A DNA stretch of 64,000 nt from Paenibacillus durus ATCC 35681 (GCF_000993825.1 NZ_CP011114.1:2108001-2172000); one strand, 5' to 3'. Positions 15,747 through 24,437 are shown, counted from the first letter of the stretch. The notes: generated from the letters alone by a model not told the origin. Program-made: numbers and translations.

Positions 15747-16514
15747 TCACCAGGGCACTGGGCCGTTTTCGTCGAAGAAACCGCCCGTCGGGGCTTCGTC
15801 GCCGACGGTGGCCCAGTGCACCGAGGCGCGTGCTCCCTCCTCCGTGGTGAGTACACCACGGAAACCGTTCAGGTCGGTTGCGACGTATCCGGGCGTCACG
15901 GCATTGATCTTCACATGCGCCAGCGCAGGGTCGTCGAGGAAGGCGTTTGCGTACTTGACGGTCAACATGTTCAATGCTACTTTCGACGCCGAGTAGGAGA
16001 ACGATTCGTGGGAGCGGGCGAACATGGACCCCGTCTCGGTGGCCCTGGCGAACATGGCTGAGTCACTGGAGACGTTGACGATCCTTGGCGACTTGGATTC
16101 GCGCAGCAGCGGAAGCATCGCGTGGATAACGCGGACCGTACCGAAGACGTTGGTCTCGAACTCCGTATGCATGCCCTCGGCGGTCACCTCGGTCGCCTGC
16201 TTGCGTACGATAACGCCCGCATTGTTCACGAGCACGTCCAAGCGCCCGAAAGTGCTGCGGACGTATTCGGCTGCGGTCGTGACTGAGGTATCGTCCGTGA
16301 TGTCGATCTGGAGGGGTTTCACCGTGAGGCCAGCCTCGGCGAGTTCCTGGGCCGCGTCGGCTCCGAGCTGGGCGTCTCGGCTGCCGAGCAGAACGGTCAT
16401 GCCTCGCTCGGCCAGCTGGCGCACCGTGGCCAGCCCCACCCCCTTGTTGCCCCCCGTGACCAGGGCGTACTTGGCATCATTCATCTTAGCATCATTCATC
16501 TTAGCGTCATTCAT
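15747..16514 (-). CDS. Short-chain dehydrogenase/reductase, high-GC, probably acquired
   Basis: The 255-residue classical SDR has the cofactor loop TGGNKGVGLA, NNAG, catalytic Ser in NVSSDSA, and YSASK (Tyr and Lys). The adenine-loop residue pattern GSRDAQ suggests NADP(H). Codons are very GC-rich, with C or G in most third positions, unlike neighbouring genes. This, and the GC-rich DNA to 15615, point to transfer from an actinobacterium. The N-terminus holds a threefold MNDAK repeat. ATG 16514 is preceded by GAGGAG in AT-rich, host-like DNA, so a native leader may drive the foreign gene. Substrate unknown. Confidence 0.9.
   Translation of the reverse strand: MNDAKMNDAKMNDAKYALVTGGNKGVGLATVRQLAERGMTVLLGSRDAQLGADAAQELAEAGLTVKPLQIDITDDTSVTTAAEYVRSTFGRLDVLVNNAGVIVRKQATEVTAEGMHTEFETNVFGTVRVIHAMLPLLRESKSPRIVNVSSDSAMFARATETGSMFARSHESFSYSASKVALNMLTVKYANAFLDDPALAHVKINAVTPGYVATDLNGFRGVLTTEEGARASVHWATVGDEAPTGGFFDENGPVPW
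16470..16514 (-). repeat. Three 15-bp tandem repeats at the SDR start
   Basis: The unit ATGAATGATGCTAAG (minus strand, with minor differences) occurs three times in frame and encodes MNDAK each time. Each unit carries an ATG in frame, so copy number could vary without breaking the gene. Confidence 0.9.
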
Positions 16515-16602
16515 GGATGTCACTCCTCGTATTAATAGAATAAGGAACCGTAAGTGTTTTTTTTGGATCTACGTCAACGTTCATGGCGTTGCGCATATCT
16601 TG

Positions 16603-17036
<434 letters not shown>

Positions 17037-17082
17037 CCATTTACCTCCTATGCGATATTTATGATTGCTTGCTTCGTGAATC

Positions 17083-17113
17083 ACTATACTCAGTTCAAGT
17101 AACTTGAAGTCAA
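17083..17113 (-). promoter_or_regulatory. MerR-type promoter of the aldehyde dehydrogenase remnant
   Basis: Minus-strand TTGACT (17108-17113) and TATAGT (17083-17088) are 19 bp apart. The spacer holds the perfect palindrome TTCAAGTAACTTGAA (17094-17108). Confidence 0.75.
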
Positions 17114-17210
17114 ATATTATTTTAAAAAATTTTCGTGGAAACTATCTATTTAACTCTAATAAGCATGACTTGTTCTTCTTCCACTCATATGTTAACGTAA
17201 TTTTTGTACA

Positions 17211-17225
17211 TTCAAGTAACTTGAA
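17211..17225. promoter_or_regulatory. Second copy of the MerR palindrome
   Basis: TTCAAGTAACTTGAA again, identical over 15 bp, 23 bp before the MerR start. Suggests autoregulation together with the divergent promoter. Confidence 0.7.
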
Positions 17226-17247
17226 CTAAGTGATATAGGAGAGAAAT

Positions 17248-17640
17248 ATGGAAGAATTTATTTATGGAACCGAACCCAAATACTCAATTAAGGAAGTATC
17301 AAAAATAACAAACCTACCCAAACCAACAATCCGCTATTATGAAGATATCGGTTTGCTGCAAGGTGTAGCGCGAGATAAGAATAATATCCGCCTGTTCTCT
17401 GATGATCAAATCATGAGATTGAGAATGGTTCAATGTATGAGAAGCACAGGAATGGGAATTGACATGATTCGCCATTATCTCGGCCTCTCAAGGGAAGTTA
17501 AAATGGAACTGAAAGAGAAATACTCCATTGTCTTAAACCAAGAAGAAATACTTTTAGCCAAAAAACACGAGATTGAGGCACAACTGGCTCTTATTGAGCA
17601 CAAAAAAGCTAACTTTAAAAAAGATTTAAATGAAGCATAG
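17248..17640 (+). CDS. MerR family transcriptional regulator
   Basis: The 130-residue protein has a MerR HTH (YSIKEVSKITNLPKPTIRYY, EDIGLLQG, IRLFSDDQIMRLRMVQCMRS) and a dimerisation helix ending QLALIEHKKANFKKDL. It lacks effector cysteines, so it resembles aldehyde-responsive AdhR-type regulators. ATG 17248 follows AGGAGAG. Two identical 15-bp palindromes sit between it and the divergent aldehyde dehydrogenase remnant, which was probably its target. With the target broken it may now control only itself or distant genes. Confidence 0.88.
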   Translation: MEEFIYGTEPKYSIKEVSKITNLPKPTIRYYEDIGLLQGVARDKNNIRLFSDDQIMRLRMVQCMRSTGMGIDMIRHYLGLSREVKMELKEKYSIVLNQEEILLAKKHEIEAQLALIEHKKANFKKDLNEA

Positions 17641-17721
17641 AATGCAGTGCCCTCCCTAGTAATGTAACGACTCCTTTGTTCCTTCGACATTGGAAAATAA
17701 CCGTGTACACTTAAAATAACA

Positions 17722-17756
17722 GAACCTGCCGTTTTCTGCGGCAGGTTCAAATTTTT
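17722..17756 (+). terminator. Terminator of the MerR gene
   Basis: GAACCTGCCG...GGCAGGTTC hairpin followed by ATTTTT. Confidence 0.85.
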
Positions 17757-17795
17757 AATATTTTTCGAATTGAAAATAAACCATAAGTATGCTTT

Positions 17796-18263
17796 TTAAC
17801 CTTTTGTGTTGTGGGAAAAATAGCTGGCCAATACACTCAAACTTTCCTCTCGTAATATGCCCGCTGTAATATCCGGTTTATGGGGAGAATTTTCAAATAC
17901 AATTTGACTGCAATGACTTCCCTGTTCATCCAGTAGATTACACAGATCTATATCGCTGGCACCATAAACCAATCGCCCAACCTTTGTCCAAACCAATGCG
18001 CCGCAACACATAAAACAAGGCTCGCAGCTCGAAAATAAGGTGTACTTACGTAAATCGGTAATATGGGTTTCTGCACAAAATCTCCGCAGCAACCCTGCTT
18101 CTGCATGAAACGTTGGATCGGTTGCAGAATAAATTTGGTTTTCATTAGAATATACAATTTCCCGGCTCTTAACCAATATCGCTCCAAAAGGTTCGTTACC
18201 GTGCTCAACCGCAAGTTTAGATAGCCTGATTGCTTCTTTCATAAAAAACTCGTCTTGGTTCAT
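17796..18263 (-). CDS. Nucleoside/guanine deaminase family protein
   Basis: The 155-residue protein belongs to the cytidine deaminase fold, GuaD/TadA-like side: zinc ligand and proton shuttle in FHAEAGLL (HAE), and the two zinc cysteines in SCEPCFMCC. EPFGAILVK is the substrate-loop segment. It removes an amino group from a purine or related base in the cytoplasm. TadA itself is longer and usually sits near dnaX; this gene does not, so a guanine-deaminase-like role is more probable. ATG 18263 follows AAAGGAG. It is divergent from TetR copy 3, with an operator-like site between. Confidence 0.85.
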   Translation of the reverse strand: MNQDEFFMKEAIRLSKLAVEHGNEPFGAILVKSREIVYSNENQIYSATDPTFHAEAGLLRRFCAETHITDLRKYTLFSSCEPCFMCCGALVWTKVGRLVYGASDIDLCNLLDEQGSHCSQIVFENSPHKPDITAGILREESLSVLASYFSHNTKG

Positions 18264-18405
18264 ACTTATTCTCCTTTTATATAGGAATAATCTGATGTTA
18301 TCACATTTCAGTTTTTCTCTTTTCTAAACATTATAATTTATTTTACCTGCCCTTTAGCTTAATGCCGCTCCCGGTCTATTACTTTATTTTTCAGTCGCCT
18401 TACGC

Positions 18406-18456
18406 ATTACTCCACAAAAATCACCATTGATTGATTAAACAACATTCGTTTATAAT
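18406..18456 (+). promoter_or_regulatory. TetR-type promoter and operators before TetR copy 3
   Basis: ATTACTCCACAAA (18406-18418) and TTGATTGATTAAACAAC (18427-18443). The second contains a -35-like TTGATT with TATAAT 18 bp downstream (18451-18456), the same layout as at 2833-2862. Confidence 0.65.
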
Positions 18457-18508
18457 AAAAAATTGAAAGATGCTGCTTTCAATCTATAGAAAGTCTGGTG
18501 GCCTAACA

Positions 18509-19051
18509 ATGAAAGTTGATCGAAGAGTAGCCAAAAGCCAAGAAGCCATTAAGAAAGCTCTTATTGAACTGATGACTGAAAAAAGTTTTGATACCATTAC
18601 CATTCAAGATATTTCCGACAGGGCAAATGTGAACCGGGGTACTATTTATCTTCATTACCTGGATAAATTTGACCTGTTAGATAAGATCATGGAAGAACAT
18701 ATATACAATATGAGTGATTTTTGCGAATCGGCAGCTGAAATGGATTTTTTAGAATCGACTGTTCACTGCATGGAATACTTTGAGAATAATTTTTTATTCT
18801 TTTCAACGATGTTAGCAAGTGAAGGAGCTTCGTATTTTCGTAGTCGCTTCCTTCAGTTTAATATCGAAGAATTCAGGAAAGATGTGGACATCACACAAGG
18901 AAAAAATGCTGGTCAAAATGAAGATGTAGTTGTTGAATTTGTTGCTAATGCATACGTAGGGGTAGTTGAATGGTGGTTAAAGAATGGAATGCCTTATCCG
19001 CCTCGTGTCATGGCAGAAAAAGTTGGAGAGTTATTGGAAAGATTAGTATAG
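18509..19051 (+). CDS. TetR/AcrR family transcriptional regulator (copy 3)
   Basis: ATG 18509 gives a 180-residue protein (MKVDRRVAKSQEAIKKALIE). HTH at ITIQDISDRANVNRGTIYLH, then YLDKFDLLDKIMEEHI; C-terminal VEWWLKNGMPYPPRVMAEKV. It is closest to copy 1 at 2968. An in-frame upstream ATG at 18470 lies in the leader without a good site. The divergent neighbour is the deaminase; the convergent neighbour is an SDR remnant. It is probably an autoregulated repressor; its present target is not obvious. Confidence 0.87.
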   Translation: MKVDRRVAKSQEAIKKALIELMTEKSFDTITIQDISDRANVNRGTIYLHYLDKFDLLDKIMEEHIYNMSDFCESAAEMDFLESTVHCMEYFENNFLFFSTMLASEGASYFRSRFLQFNIEEFRKDVDITQGKNAGQNEDVVVEFVANAYVGVVEWWLKNGMPYPPRVMAEKVGELLERLV

Positions 19052-19196
19052 ATTCAACAAGAGCTTTTAGACGATCTTCACGACGAGCCGCAATGACTAA
19101 TTTTGCTCCGTCTTGTGCAAGTTTCTTGGTAGTAGCTTCACCAATCCCACTAGACGCACCCATAATAATAACTACTTTTTCTTGAATATTTGACAT
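19045..19196 (-). pseudogene. SDR oxidoreductase, N-terminal fragment
   Basis: ATG 19196 encodes MSNIQEKVVIIMGASSGIGE, ATTKKLAQDGAKLVIAARR and EDRLKALVE, the cofactor-binding start of a classical SDR. It then runs into the end of the TetR gene on the other strand. About 50 of the usual 250 residues remain. The leader resembles that of the hydrolase at 21633-22712 over roughly 50 bp. Confidence 0.75.
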
Positions 19197-19286
19197 ACTG
19201 AATAACACCCTTTCTTATTTTTGTTTTGAAAACATTTCTTTGTATAATGCCCAACATTGACTTCACTTAAAAAAAATAAAGATTGA

Positions 19287-19323
19287 TTGATTATTCAGCA
19301 AATAATTAATTATTGTTGATTAT
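19287..19323. promoter_or_regulatory. TetR-type operator sites before a TetR remnant
   Basis: TTGATTATTCAGCAA (19287-19301) and TTGTTGATTAT (19313-19323) match the common pattern. They lie between the SDR remnant (minus) and the TetR remnant (plus). Confidence 0.5.
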
Positions 19324-19338
19324 CTTTACGGGAGCTTG

Positions 19339-19392
19339 ATGACCGAACCATACCGAAAAGTAGATAGAAGAATTACCACAAATCGTAAGGGC
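19339..19392 (+). pseudogene. TetR regulator, first ~18 codons only
   Basis: ATG 19339 encodes MTEPYRKVDRRITTNRKGIT, which matches the KVDRRI..T...I start of the other TetR copies. The frame then enters the antisense of the DUF4405 gene end. The rest of the gene is lost. Confidence 0.55.
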
Positions 19393-19393
19393 A

Positions 19394-20101
19394 TTACGAT
19401 GCTGTTTCTTTCGTTAGCATTCTTTTGAATGCATTTATTCTGTGAGGCAATTTTGAAACGTAATAACCAACACAAACAAACAGGCCCATGATTGCAAGAT
19501 AGTCCGCGAAAAACAGAATCAGCGGCTCATTAAAGTTAAAGAATACAAACTGATTTTGGAGCAGCATATAGGAACCGATTTCCCGATGCATGAAGGCATA
19601 AATTCCATATACGGCGATCAAAACAGTCACTACACGCAGAATAACAGTGCGACTCCTGGAAGTCTGCTTGATACCGATGATTTTTCGTGCAACGCCCATC
19701 AGCATCCCCCAATGAAGCCCCAGATGTACCGACATCAAAACAAAGCCCCAATAGGAAGCAAGTATGTGCATCATTCTTGCCAGAGTTGCAACGCTGCTGA
19801 CAGAAAGGAATACAAGCGCATGGCGGGACATCATAATGCCGCTAACCGGGAGACAGAACATGATTATAAAGAGCAGCAAATTGATCACTGTCCCAAGGAT
19901 ACGAATCCCTGAATAGCGGCCTTTCAAAAGGTTTTGATGCCATTTACGATTTAAAATGTTGTGGACGATAAATAATACAAACATTGCAAACCCTACCCAT
20001 TCATGGGCAGTTTCTCCAACCAGAGCATAAGCCATAAGTACAGGCAGCATAGCGGTCATTGTAATATCCATGATGATTTGAAATGTTCTTCTCGGTGTCA
20101 T
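19394..20101 (-). CDS. DUF4405 family membrane protein, putative heme-binding
   Basis: The 235-residue protein has about six membrane helices. Histidines in or near helices (MFVLFIVHNILNRKWH, MHILASYWGFVLMSVHLGLH) are placed as in cytochrome b561-like DUF4405 proteins, where they may bind heme. It is the last gene of a minus-strand set with a flavodoxin-type lipoprotein and a cyclophilin-like lipoprotein; its ATG lies 1 bp beyond the stop of the latter. I infer an electron-transfer role across the membrane: flavodoxin outside, b-type heme inside the membrane. Not proven. Confidence 0.75.
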   Translation of the reverse strand: MTPRRTFQIIMDITMTAMLPVLMAYALVGETAHEWVGFAMFVLFIVHNILNRKWHQNLLKGRYSGIRILGTVINLLLFIIMFCLPVSGIMMSRHALVFLSVSSVATLARMMHILASYWGFVLMSVHLGLHWGMLMGVARKIIGIKQTSRSRTVILRVVTVLIAVYGIYAFMHREIGSYMLLQNQFVFFNFNEPLILFFADYLAIMGLFVCVGYYVSKLPHRINAFKRMLTKETAS

Positions 20102-20102
20102 T

Positions 20103-20666
20103 TCAGAAGCTCCTTTTTATTTCAGAAAATCTTTCAAACGTAGCCGAAAAGCTGCCATCCATAGCCGCAAGTCTATCTATGCCATTTCCGTCCATTTTCC
20201 CTATGTGAATGAGATCGGAGCTAGGTTCGCCACCTCCCCTATAAAAAACAGCGATATTCCCCCAAGGGACATACACAGTAATGTCCCCGGTCTCGACGGC
20301 GTGTCTATCCGAAACATTCTGCGTCGTGAGGGTTCGCGGCGGATAAGCTATTTTTTCACTGCCCGCAAAGTCCTCAAAGGTCAGCGTAACAGGAAGCATA
20401 GAAATGAAATCTCTTGCTGTAGCATTATCAAAAAGCGTTGCTGTCATTTCCTCACCTTCCAGCGTCATTTTGATACTCCTGCTATTTGACTGTTCCTGGG
20501 GTACTTCTTCAGTTTCTGTTCTCTCATTGCCCTGTGTGCTGGGCCTGGCGGTATTTTCCGGCATTTCAGAATTCAGTTGTTCGGTTTCAGAGGGAACTGA
20601 TTGTGTGCATCCAGTCATTCCAAGTATCAGTATAAAAGCCAACCCTATCCCTGTTAATCTCTTCAT
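20103..20666 (-). CDS. Cyclophilin-like fold lipoprotein
   Basis: ATG 20666 (an upstream start at 20690 is less likely) gives a 187-residue lipoprotein with lipobox ILGMTGC, then a charged low-complexity linker. The folded domain has MTLEGEEMTATLFDNATARDF, MLPVTLTFEDFAGSEKI, GDITVYVPWGNIAVFY and DLIHIGKMD, the cyclophilin-like pattern common next to flavodoxins and aldo/keto reductases in Firmicutes. These proteins lack proline isomerase residues, and their function is unsettled. It is co-transcribed with the flavodoxin lipoprotein and DUF4405 genes. Confidence 0.85.
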   Translation of the reverse strand: MKRLTGIGLAFILILGMTGCTQSVPSETEQLNSEMPENTARPSTQGNERTETEEVPQEQSNSRSIKMTLEGEEMTATLFDNATARDFISMLPVTLTFEDFAGSEKIAYPPRTLTTQNVSDRHAVETGDITVYVPWGNIAVFYRGGGEPSSDLIHIGKMDGNGIDRLAAMDGSFSATFERFSEIKRSF

Positions 20667-20736
20667 AATCACCCAACTTTCTATTATCAATTGTCACTGC
20701 GAAATATAAAATCACATTTCTGTTTAGATGAATGGT

Positions 20737-21483
20737 TTATTCAGGCAGCCCCAGCTTAGACAGCCAATCTGTTACCTCGTCCTCCGTGCCGTCAGGAAGA
20801 GTTTGACTGATAGTAAGGCCTTCTGAAACAGTGGCTCCAGGCTGCAGCTCGCGTATGGTTTCTATAGTGTGCGAAAAACGACTGCCGCCGCTTGTGTTGA
20901 ATGGTACGATCGTTTTTCCGGATAGGTCGTATTCTTCCAAGAAACTGTAAAGTGCCATAGGCATATCAAACCACCAGTTAGGATAGCCGAGGTATATAAC
21001 GTCGTAGGAATCCATATTTTCCACATGGGAAGCCAGTTTCGGTCGGATCTTGGCATCACGTTCCTCCAGACCCTGACGTTCGATGATGCTATACTCAGCA
21101 GGGTACTTATCCTCCATTTCTATAAGGAACAGGTCGCCGTTCACAGACTTTTGGATCATTTTCGCAAGTATTTCGGTATTACCCTGCACGCCATTTTCTG
21201 TGTTATTCAAGCTTGCTGAGGATATTGTATCCACGTTGTCGGGAAGATTAGCGTTGCCAATACGGGAGAAATAGGCAACCAAGATTTTGGAAGTCCCTGC
21301 TTCCGGTACATTTGTCACTTCATCCGTGTTATCATTTTCGTCCGCAACAGTGGACGGTTCCTGAATCTCAGGAGTAGGCTGTTGTGTGCTGCTATTTTGA
21401 CTGCTGCTTCCGCAGGCCGTAAGGCTGAGAAGAAGCAGGAATGAGAGTGCCAGACAATACCATTTTGTAGTTAAACATTTCAT
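20737..21483 (-). CDS. Flavodoxin-domain lipoprotein
   Basis: The 248-residue protein has a lipobox LSLTAC (Cys near 24), an acidic/Thr/Pro linker to about residue 64, then a flavodoxin domain: KILVAYFSRIGNA (phosphate loop), NTEILAKMIQ, YDVIYLGYPNWWFDMPMAL (flavin-stacking Trp region) and TIVPFNTSGGSRF. It should be anchored on the outer face of the membrane and carry FMN. This type is often next to cyclophilin-like proteins and oxidoreductases. It is the first gene of the set that continues with cyclophilin-like and DUF4405 genes. A terminator separates it from the upstream hydrolase. Confidence 0.88.
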   Translation of the reverse strand: MKCLTTKWYCLALSFLLLLSLTACGSSSQNSSTQQPTPEIQEPSTVADENDNTDEVTNVPEAGTSKILVAYFSRIGNANLPDNVDTISSASLNNTENGVQGNTEILAKMIQKSVNGDLFLIEMEDKYPAEYSIIERQGLEERDAKIRPKLASHVENMDSYDVIYLGYPNWWFDMPMALYSFLEEYDLSGKTIVPFNTSGGSRFSHTIETIRELQPGATVSEGLTISQTLPDGTEDEVTDWLSKLGLPE

Positions 21484-21534
21484 AGAGTCACATCCCTACC
21501 AAGATAATTTTTCATAAGTTCTATTCAGAAAAAA

Positions 21535-21567
21535 GTGTGAATCCCGACAAGATATGCGGGATTCACA
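21535..21567 (-). terminator. Terminator of the secreted hydrolase gene
   Basis: GTGTGAATCCCG...CGGGATTCACAC hairpin with TTTTTT on the minus strand. Confidence 0.85.
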
Positions 21568-21632
21568 CAGCGTTTCACTCAAAGTACCATTGGCATGCAA
21601 AGCTCTCTGCGATCTTCAATCAAGCCTTATTT

Positions 21633-22712
21633 TTACTTCAGATTTGCTTTAAAGAAGGACTCGAGCTTTTTGAACGGGATGTACTCCATTTTGTCGTACA
21701 GATCCACATGCCCTGCGCCTGGAACAATATAGAGTTCCTTTGGTTCGCCCGCCAGCTTGTATGCGTCTTCGCTGTAGTATCTGGAGTGGGCATTCTCGCC
21801 TGCGATGAACAGAATTGGACGCGGAGAAATCGTATCAATATGCTCGAACGGGTAGAAGTTCACGAGCGCCCCTCTGCTGGTAAGGCTGTAAGGCAATGAG
21901 CGGGGGTGATATCCCCTAGGCGTACCGTAGTATTCAGAGAACTCTCGGACTGCTGCTTCTGCTGAGGGTTTTAGTTCCACTGCAGTTCCGCCGCCGTATT
22001 TTATCTGTCCGCTCTCAAAATCGATCCAGCGCTGTTCAGCGGCTTCTTCAAGAGCTTTGATCTGTTCTTCCTTGGTCATTACATCGTTCGGTGTTACCGC
22101 TAACCCCAATCCCTCACGGGTGGCGCGGCCCATGTCGTACATACTAACTGTCGCGATGGCCTTCAGCCGAGGGTCAATCTGCGCAGCGCTGACCGCAAAC
22201 CCGCCACTGGCACAAACGCCGATGACGCCAATACGGTTACGGTCCACAAACGAGCGTGTGCCTAAAAAGTCCACGGCGGCGCTGAAATCTTCGGCGAACG
22301 TGTCCGGAGAAGCAATATTACGCGGTTGCCCGCCGCTTTCTCCAGTGTAGGAGGGGTCAAAGGCCAGGGTTACAAAGCCCCGTGATGCCATCTCCTGGGC
22401 ATACAAGCCGGCCGTCTGTTCCTTCACGCCAGTGAACGGGGGGCCGACAATGATTGCGGGAGATTTCTTTGCTCCTTTCACGTTTTTAGGACGATACATA
22501 TCCGCAACGATGTTAATGCCAAGTCTGTTCTTGTATGAGACTTTTTCAACAGTTACCTTGTTGTTTTGAGGAAAGGTCTTGTCCCATACCGGGCTATTTG
22601 CTGCGGGTGAACCGGTGGTCGCGGATGAAACAGTGTTCGTGGATACAAGCACGGCCAGTACCATCACTATGAGTAATTGGAGACCTCGCTTGATAATAGG
22701 TTTTTTCTTCAT
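21633..22712 (-). CDS. Secreted alpha/beta hydrolase
   Basis: The 359-residue protein has a Sec signal peptide (residues 1-30, MKKKPIIKRGLQLLIVMVLA, cleavage near SSA) and an alpha/beta hydrolase domain: oxyanion region VGPPFTGVKE, GESGGQ, nucleophile elbow IGVCASGGFA, late acid in FIAGENAHSRYYS, and catalytic His in PGAGHVDLYD. The nucleophile seems to be Cys, with Ser two residues on, as in a group of dienelactone-hydrolase-like proteins. The substrate is unknown. ATG 22712 has AAAGGATG. The divergent region carries TetR-type palindromes and a decayed TetR start, so a TetR once controlled it. Confidence 0.85.
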   Translation of the reverse strand: MKKKPIIKRGLQLLIVMVLAVLVSTNTVSSATTGSPAANSPVWDKTFPQNNKVTVEKVSYKNRLGINIVADMYRPKNVKGAKKSPAIIVGPPFTGVKEQTAGLYAQEMASRGFVTLAFDPSYTGESGGQPRNIASPDTFAEDFSAAVDFLGTRSFVDRNRIGVIGVCASGGFAVSAAQIDPRLKAIATVSMYDMGRATREGLGLAVTPNDVMTKEEQIKALEEAAEQRWIDFESGQIKYGGGTAVELKPSAEAAVREFSEYYGTPRGYHPRSLPYSLTSRGALVNFYPFEHIDTISPRPILFIAGENAHSRYYSEDAYKLAGEPKELYIVPGAGHVDLYDKMEYIPFKKLESFFKANLK

Positions 22713-22796
22713 TTCAAAATCATCCTTTCTTATTTTTGGTTTGAAAACTTTTTTGTAACGATCTTGCTGTCCTTTGACCCCGACAAAAAAAGGACC

Positions 22797-22912
22797 GTTG
22801 ATGATTAATCAACAACTGTATATAATCATAAAAAAGAAACACAATACTCTCAATGGTTAAATGAACGCAATTTGTTGATTACTCCACAAATCAATAGTAA
22901 TTGTTGATTAAG
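22797..22912. promoter_or_regulatory. TetR-type promoter and operators with decayed regulator
   Basis: GTTGATGATTAATCAAC (22797-22813) precedes TATAAT at 22821-22826. TTTGTTGATTACTCCACAAA (22871-22890) is the best full match to the common operator; TTGTTGATTAAG (22901-22912) is a further copy. After that, AGTTAGATAGAAAAATAC resembles the KVDRR codons of the TetR genes, so a TetR gene probably stood here and was deleted. Confidence 0.55.
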
Positions 22913-22942
22913 TTAGATAGAAAAATACATAACAGCAAAAAA

Positions 22943-22977
22943 GTAAAGGCCAGGTAGCGAAAATACCTGGCCTTTTT
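22943..22977 (+). terminator. Rho-independent terminator
   Basis: AAAGGCCAGGT...ACCTGGCCTTTTT, probably the former end of the lost TetR gene. Confidence 0.75.
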
Positions 22978-22979
22978 GA

Positions 22980-23180
22980 TATATAAATTCTTACCTGGGA
23001 AGGCAGCACCAACGGTTGTCCCCAGGTTAGCGGAAGTCAAAAATAATCCATTACCCAAATCAGGAGCTTCTGGAGCTGCGGAAATAATCCAATATTGATT
23101 AATATTATCTCCGATACCTGCCAATATACCCCGAAAAAGCCGGTGAACAGTAAATCGGATGAAAAAAGAACAGCTACGCC
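22980..23180 (-). pseudogene. MFS transporter fragment, paralogue of 13363-14547
   Basis: The minus strand encodes LFRGILAGIGDNINQYWIIS, AAPEAPDLGNGLFLTSANLG and TTVGAAF, which align with the segment around residue 310-350 of the intact MFS gene (ILFAIGNNVSQYWISSSAQE). Both ends are missing. It sits next to a lost TetR, repeating the TetR-MFS arrangement of 14 kb in decayed form. Confidence 0.7.
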
Positions 23181-23186
23181 AAAAAT

Positions 23187-23230
23187 AAGGGGTGTCCCAA
23201 GCCATTGCATGGCTTTTGGGACACCCCTTT
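23187..23230 (-). terminator. Terminator of the alcohol dehydrogenase gene (repeat-type)
   Basis: GGGGTGTCCCAA...TTGGGACACCCC, almost identical to 13299-13342, including the inner GCCATTG and GGCTTTT parts, T-rich on the minus strand. Confidence 0.8.
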
Positions 23231-23270
23231 ACAGGTTTAATATATTTCAAGTATTAGATAATTCTAGCTT

Positions 23271-24437
23271 TTAAAAATTAACGTCTACGCCATAAAATGC
23301 GGCTTCATATAATTTCTTCATTTGTGAAGTAGAAGTTTCTCGCGGATTTGTCCCTGTGCATGGATCTTTCATTGCATTTATAGCCATTGTTTCTACATGA
23401 CTGAGGAATTCAGCTTCTGCAATGCCAAACTCTTGCAATGTACCCGGAATACCCATTTCACGGTTAATATTACGCACCCAGCCAATTAAGGAATCTGTTA
23501 ATTCCTGCTTCGTCTTCCCTTTCAAATTCAGGCGAGTGGCGAGGTTAGCATAACGCTCTTCTACTACTTTTCTATTAAACTGGATCACATATGGCAAATA
23601 GATTGCATTAGCTAATCCATGAGGGATATTAAAGATGGGACCGCTCTTGTGTGCTAAACTGTGCACATTCCCTAAAACAGCATTGGCAAATGACATTCCC
23701 GCCATAGCCTGAGCATAGTGAACTTCCTCTCTGGAGACTAGATCCCCTTTGAAAGAAGCGAGCAAGTGATCCTTCAGTTTCTCCGCTGCTTCTATAGCAA
23801 GTGCATCGGTAAAAATAGTGCGTGGTTTGGCCACGTAAGCTTCAAAGCTATGCGTTACTGCATCCATGCCGCTGTAAGCGATCATATGTTGAGGCATATC
23901 GGTAACCAAAACCGGATCAATTACAGCAATATCTGGAGTAAGCCCGAAATCTGCCAATGGATATTTAATTCCAGTTTGCTCATCCGTAATGACGGAAAGG
24001 TTGGAGATCTCCGCAGCTGTGCCGCTGGTTGTTGGAATTCCAATAAATCTGGCCTTGGTCCGAAGTTCCGGTAAAGAAAAAGGAACAGCAGCTTGTTCAA
24101 ATGTCAGTTCCGGATACTCATAGAATAGCCACATTGCTTTTGCGGCATCCATCGGAGAGCCCCCACCTATACCAATCACCCAATCAGGTTGGAACACTCT
24201 CATTTGTGCAGCTCCAGATTGGACCATGGTTACAGTAGGTTCTGTATTTATACCTTCAATGAGAAGAGTTTCCATGCCTGCTTCTTCAAGCAATTGTGTT
24301 ATTTTATCCAAGTGACCCTGCTTCTTAATGGAACCTCCACCAATGACCAGAGCGGCCTTATGGCCTCTCAAAGTTTTCAATATGTCTAAAGCATTCTCCC
24401 CGTAATAAATATCTCGCGGAATTGTAAATCTGTTCAT
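23271..24437 (-). CDS. Iron-containing alcohol dehydrogenase
   Basis: ATG 24437 with AAGGAGAGG gives 388 residues. NAD(P) loop GIGGGSPMDAAKAM, IPTTSGTAAEISNL, metal-binding GMDAVTHSFEAYV, and HSLAHKSGPIFNIPHG supplying the metal His residues. These are the group III Fe-ADH hallmarks. It interconverts alcohols and aldehydes or ketones in the cytoplasm; the substrate cannot be set (butanol/1,3-propanediol/lactaldehyde types are similar). A longer start at 24500 crosses the promoter and is rejected. It is transcribed alone, with an inverted repeat across its -35 box. Confidence 0.92.
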   Translation of the reverse strand: MNRFTIPRDIYYGENALDILKTLRGHKAALVIGGGSIKKQGHLDKITQLLEEAGMETLLIEGINTEPTVTMVQSGAAQMRVFQPDWVIGIGGGSPMDAAKAMWLFYEYPELTFEQAAVPFSLPELRTKARFIGIPTTSGTAAEISNLSVITDEQTGIKYPLADFGLTPDIAVIDPVLVTDMPQHMIAYSGMDAVTHSFEAYVAKPRTIFTDALAIEAAEKLKDHLLASFKGDLVSREEVHYAQAMAGMSFANAVLGNVHSLAHKSGPIFNIPHGLANAIYLPYVIQFNRKVVEERYANLATRLNLKGKTKQELTDSLIGWVRNINREMGIPGTLQEFGIAEAEFLSHVETMAINAMKDPCTGTNPRETSTSQMKKLYEAAFYGVDVNF

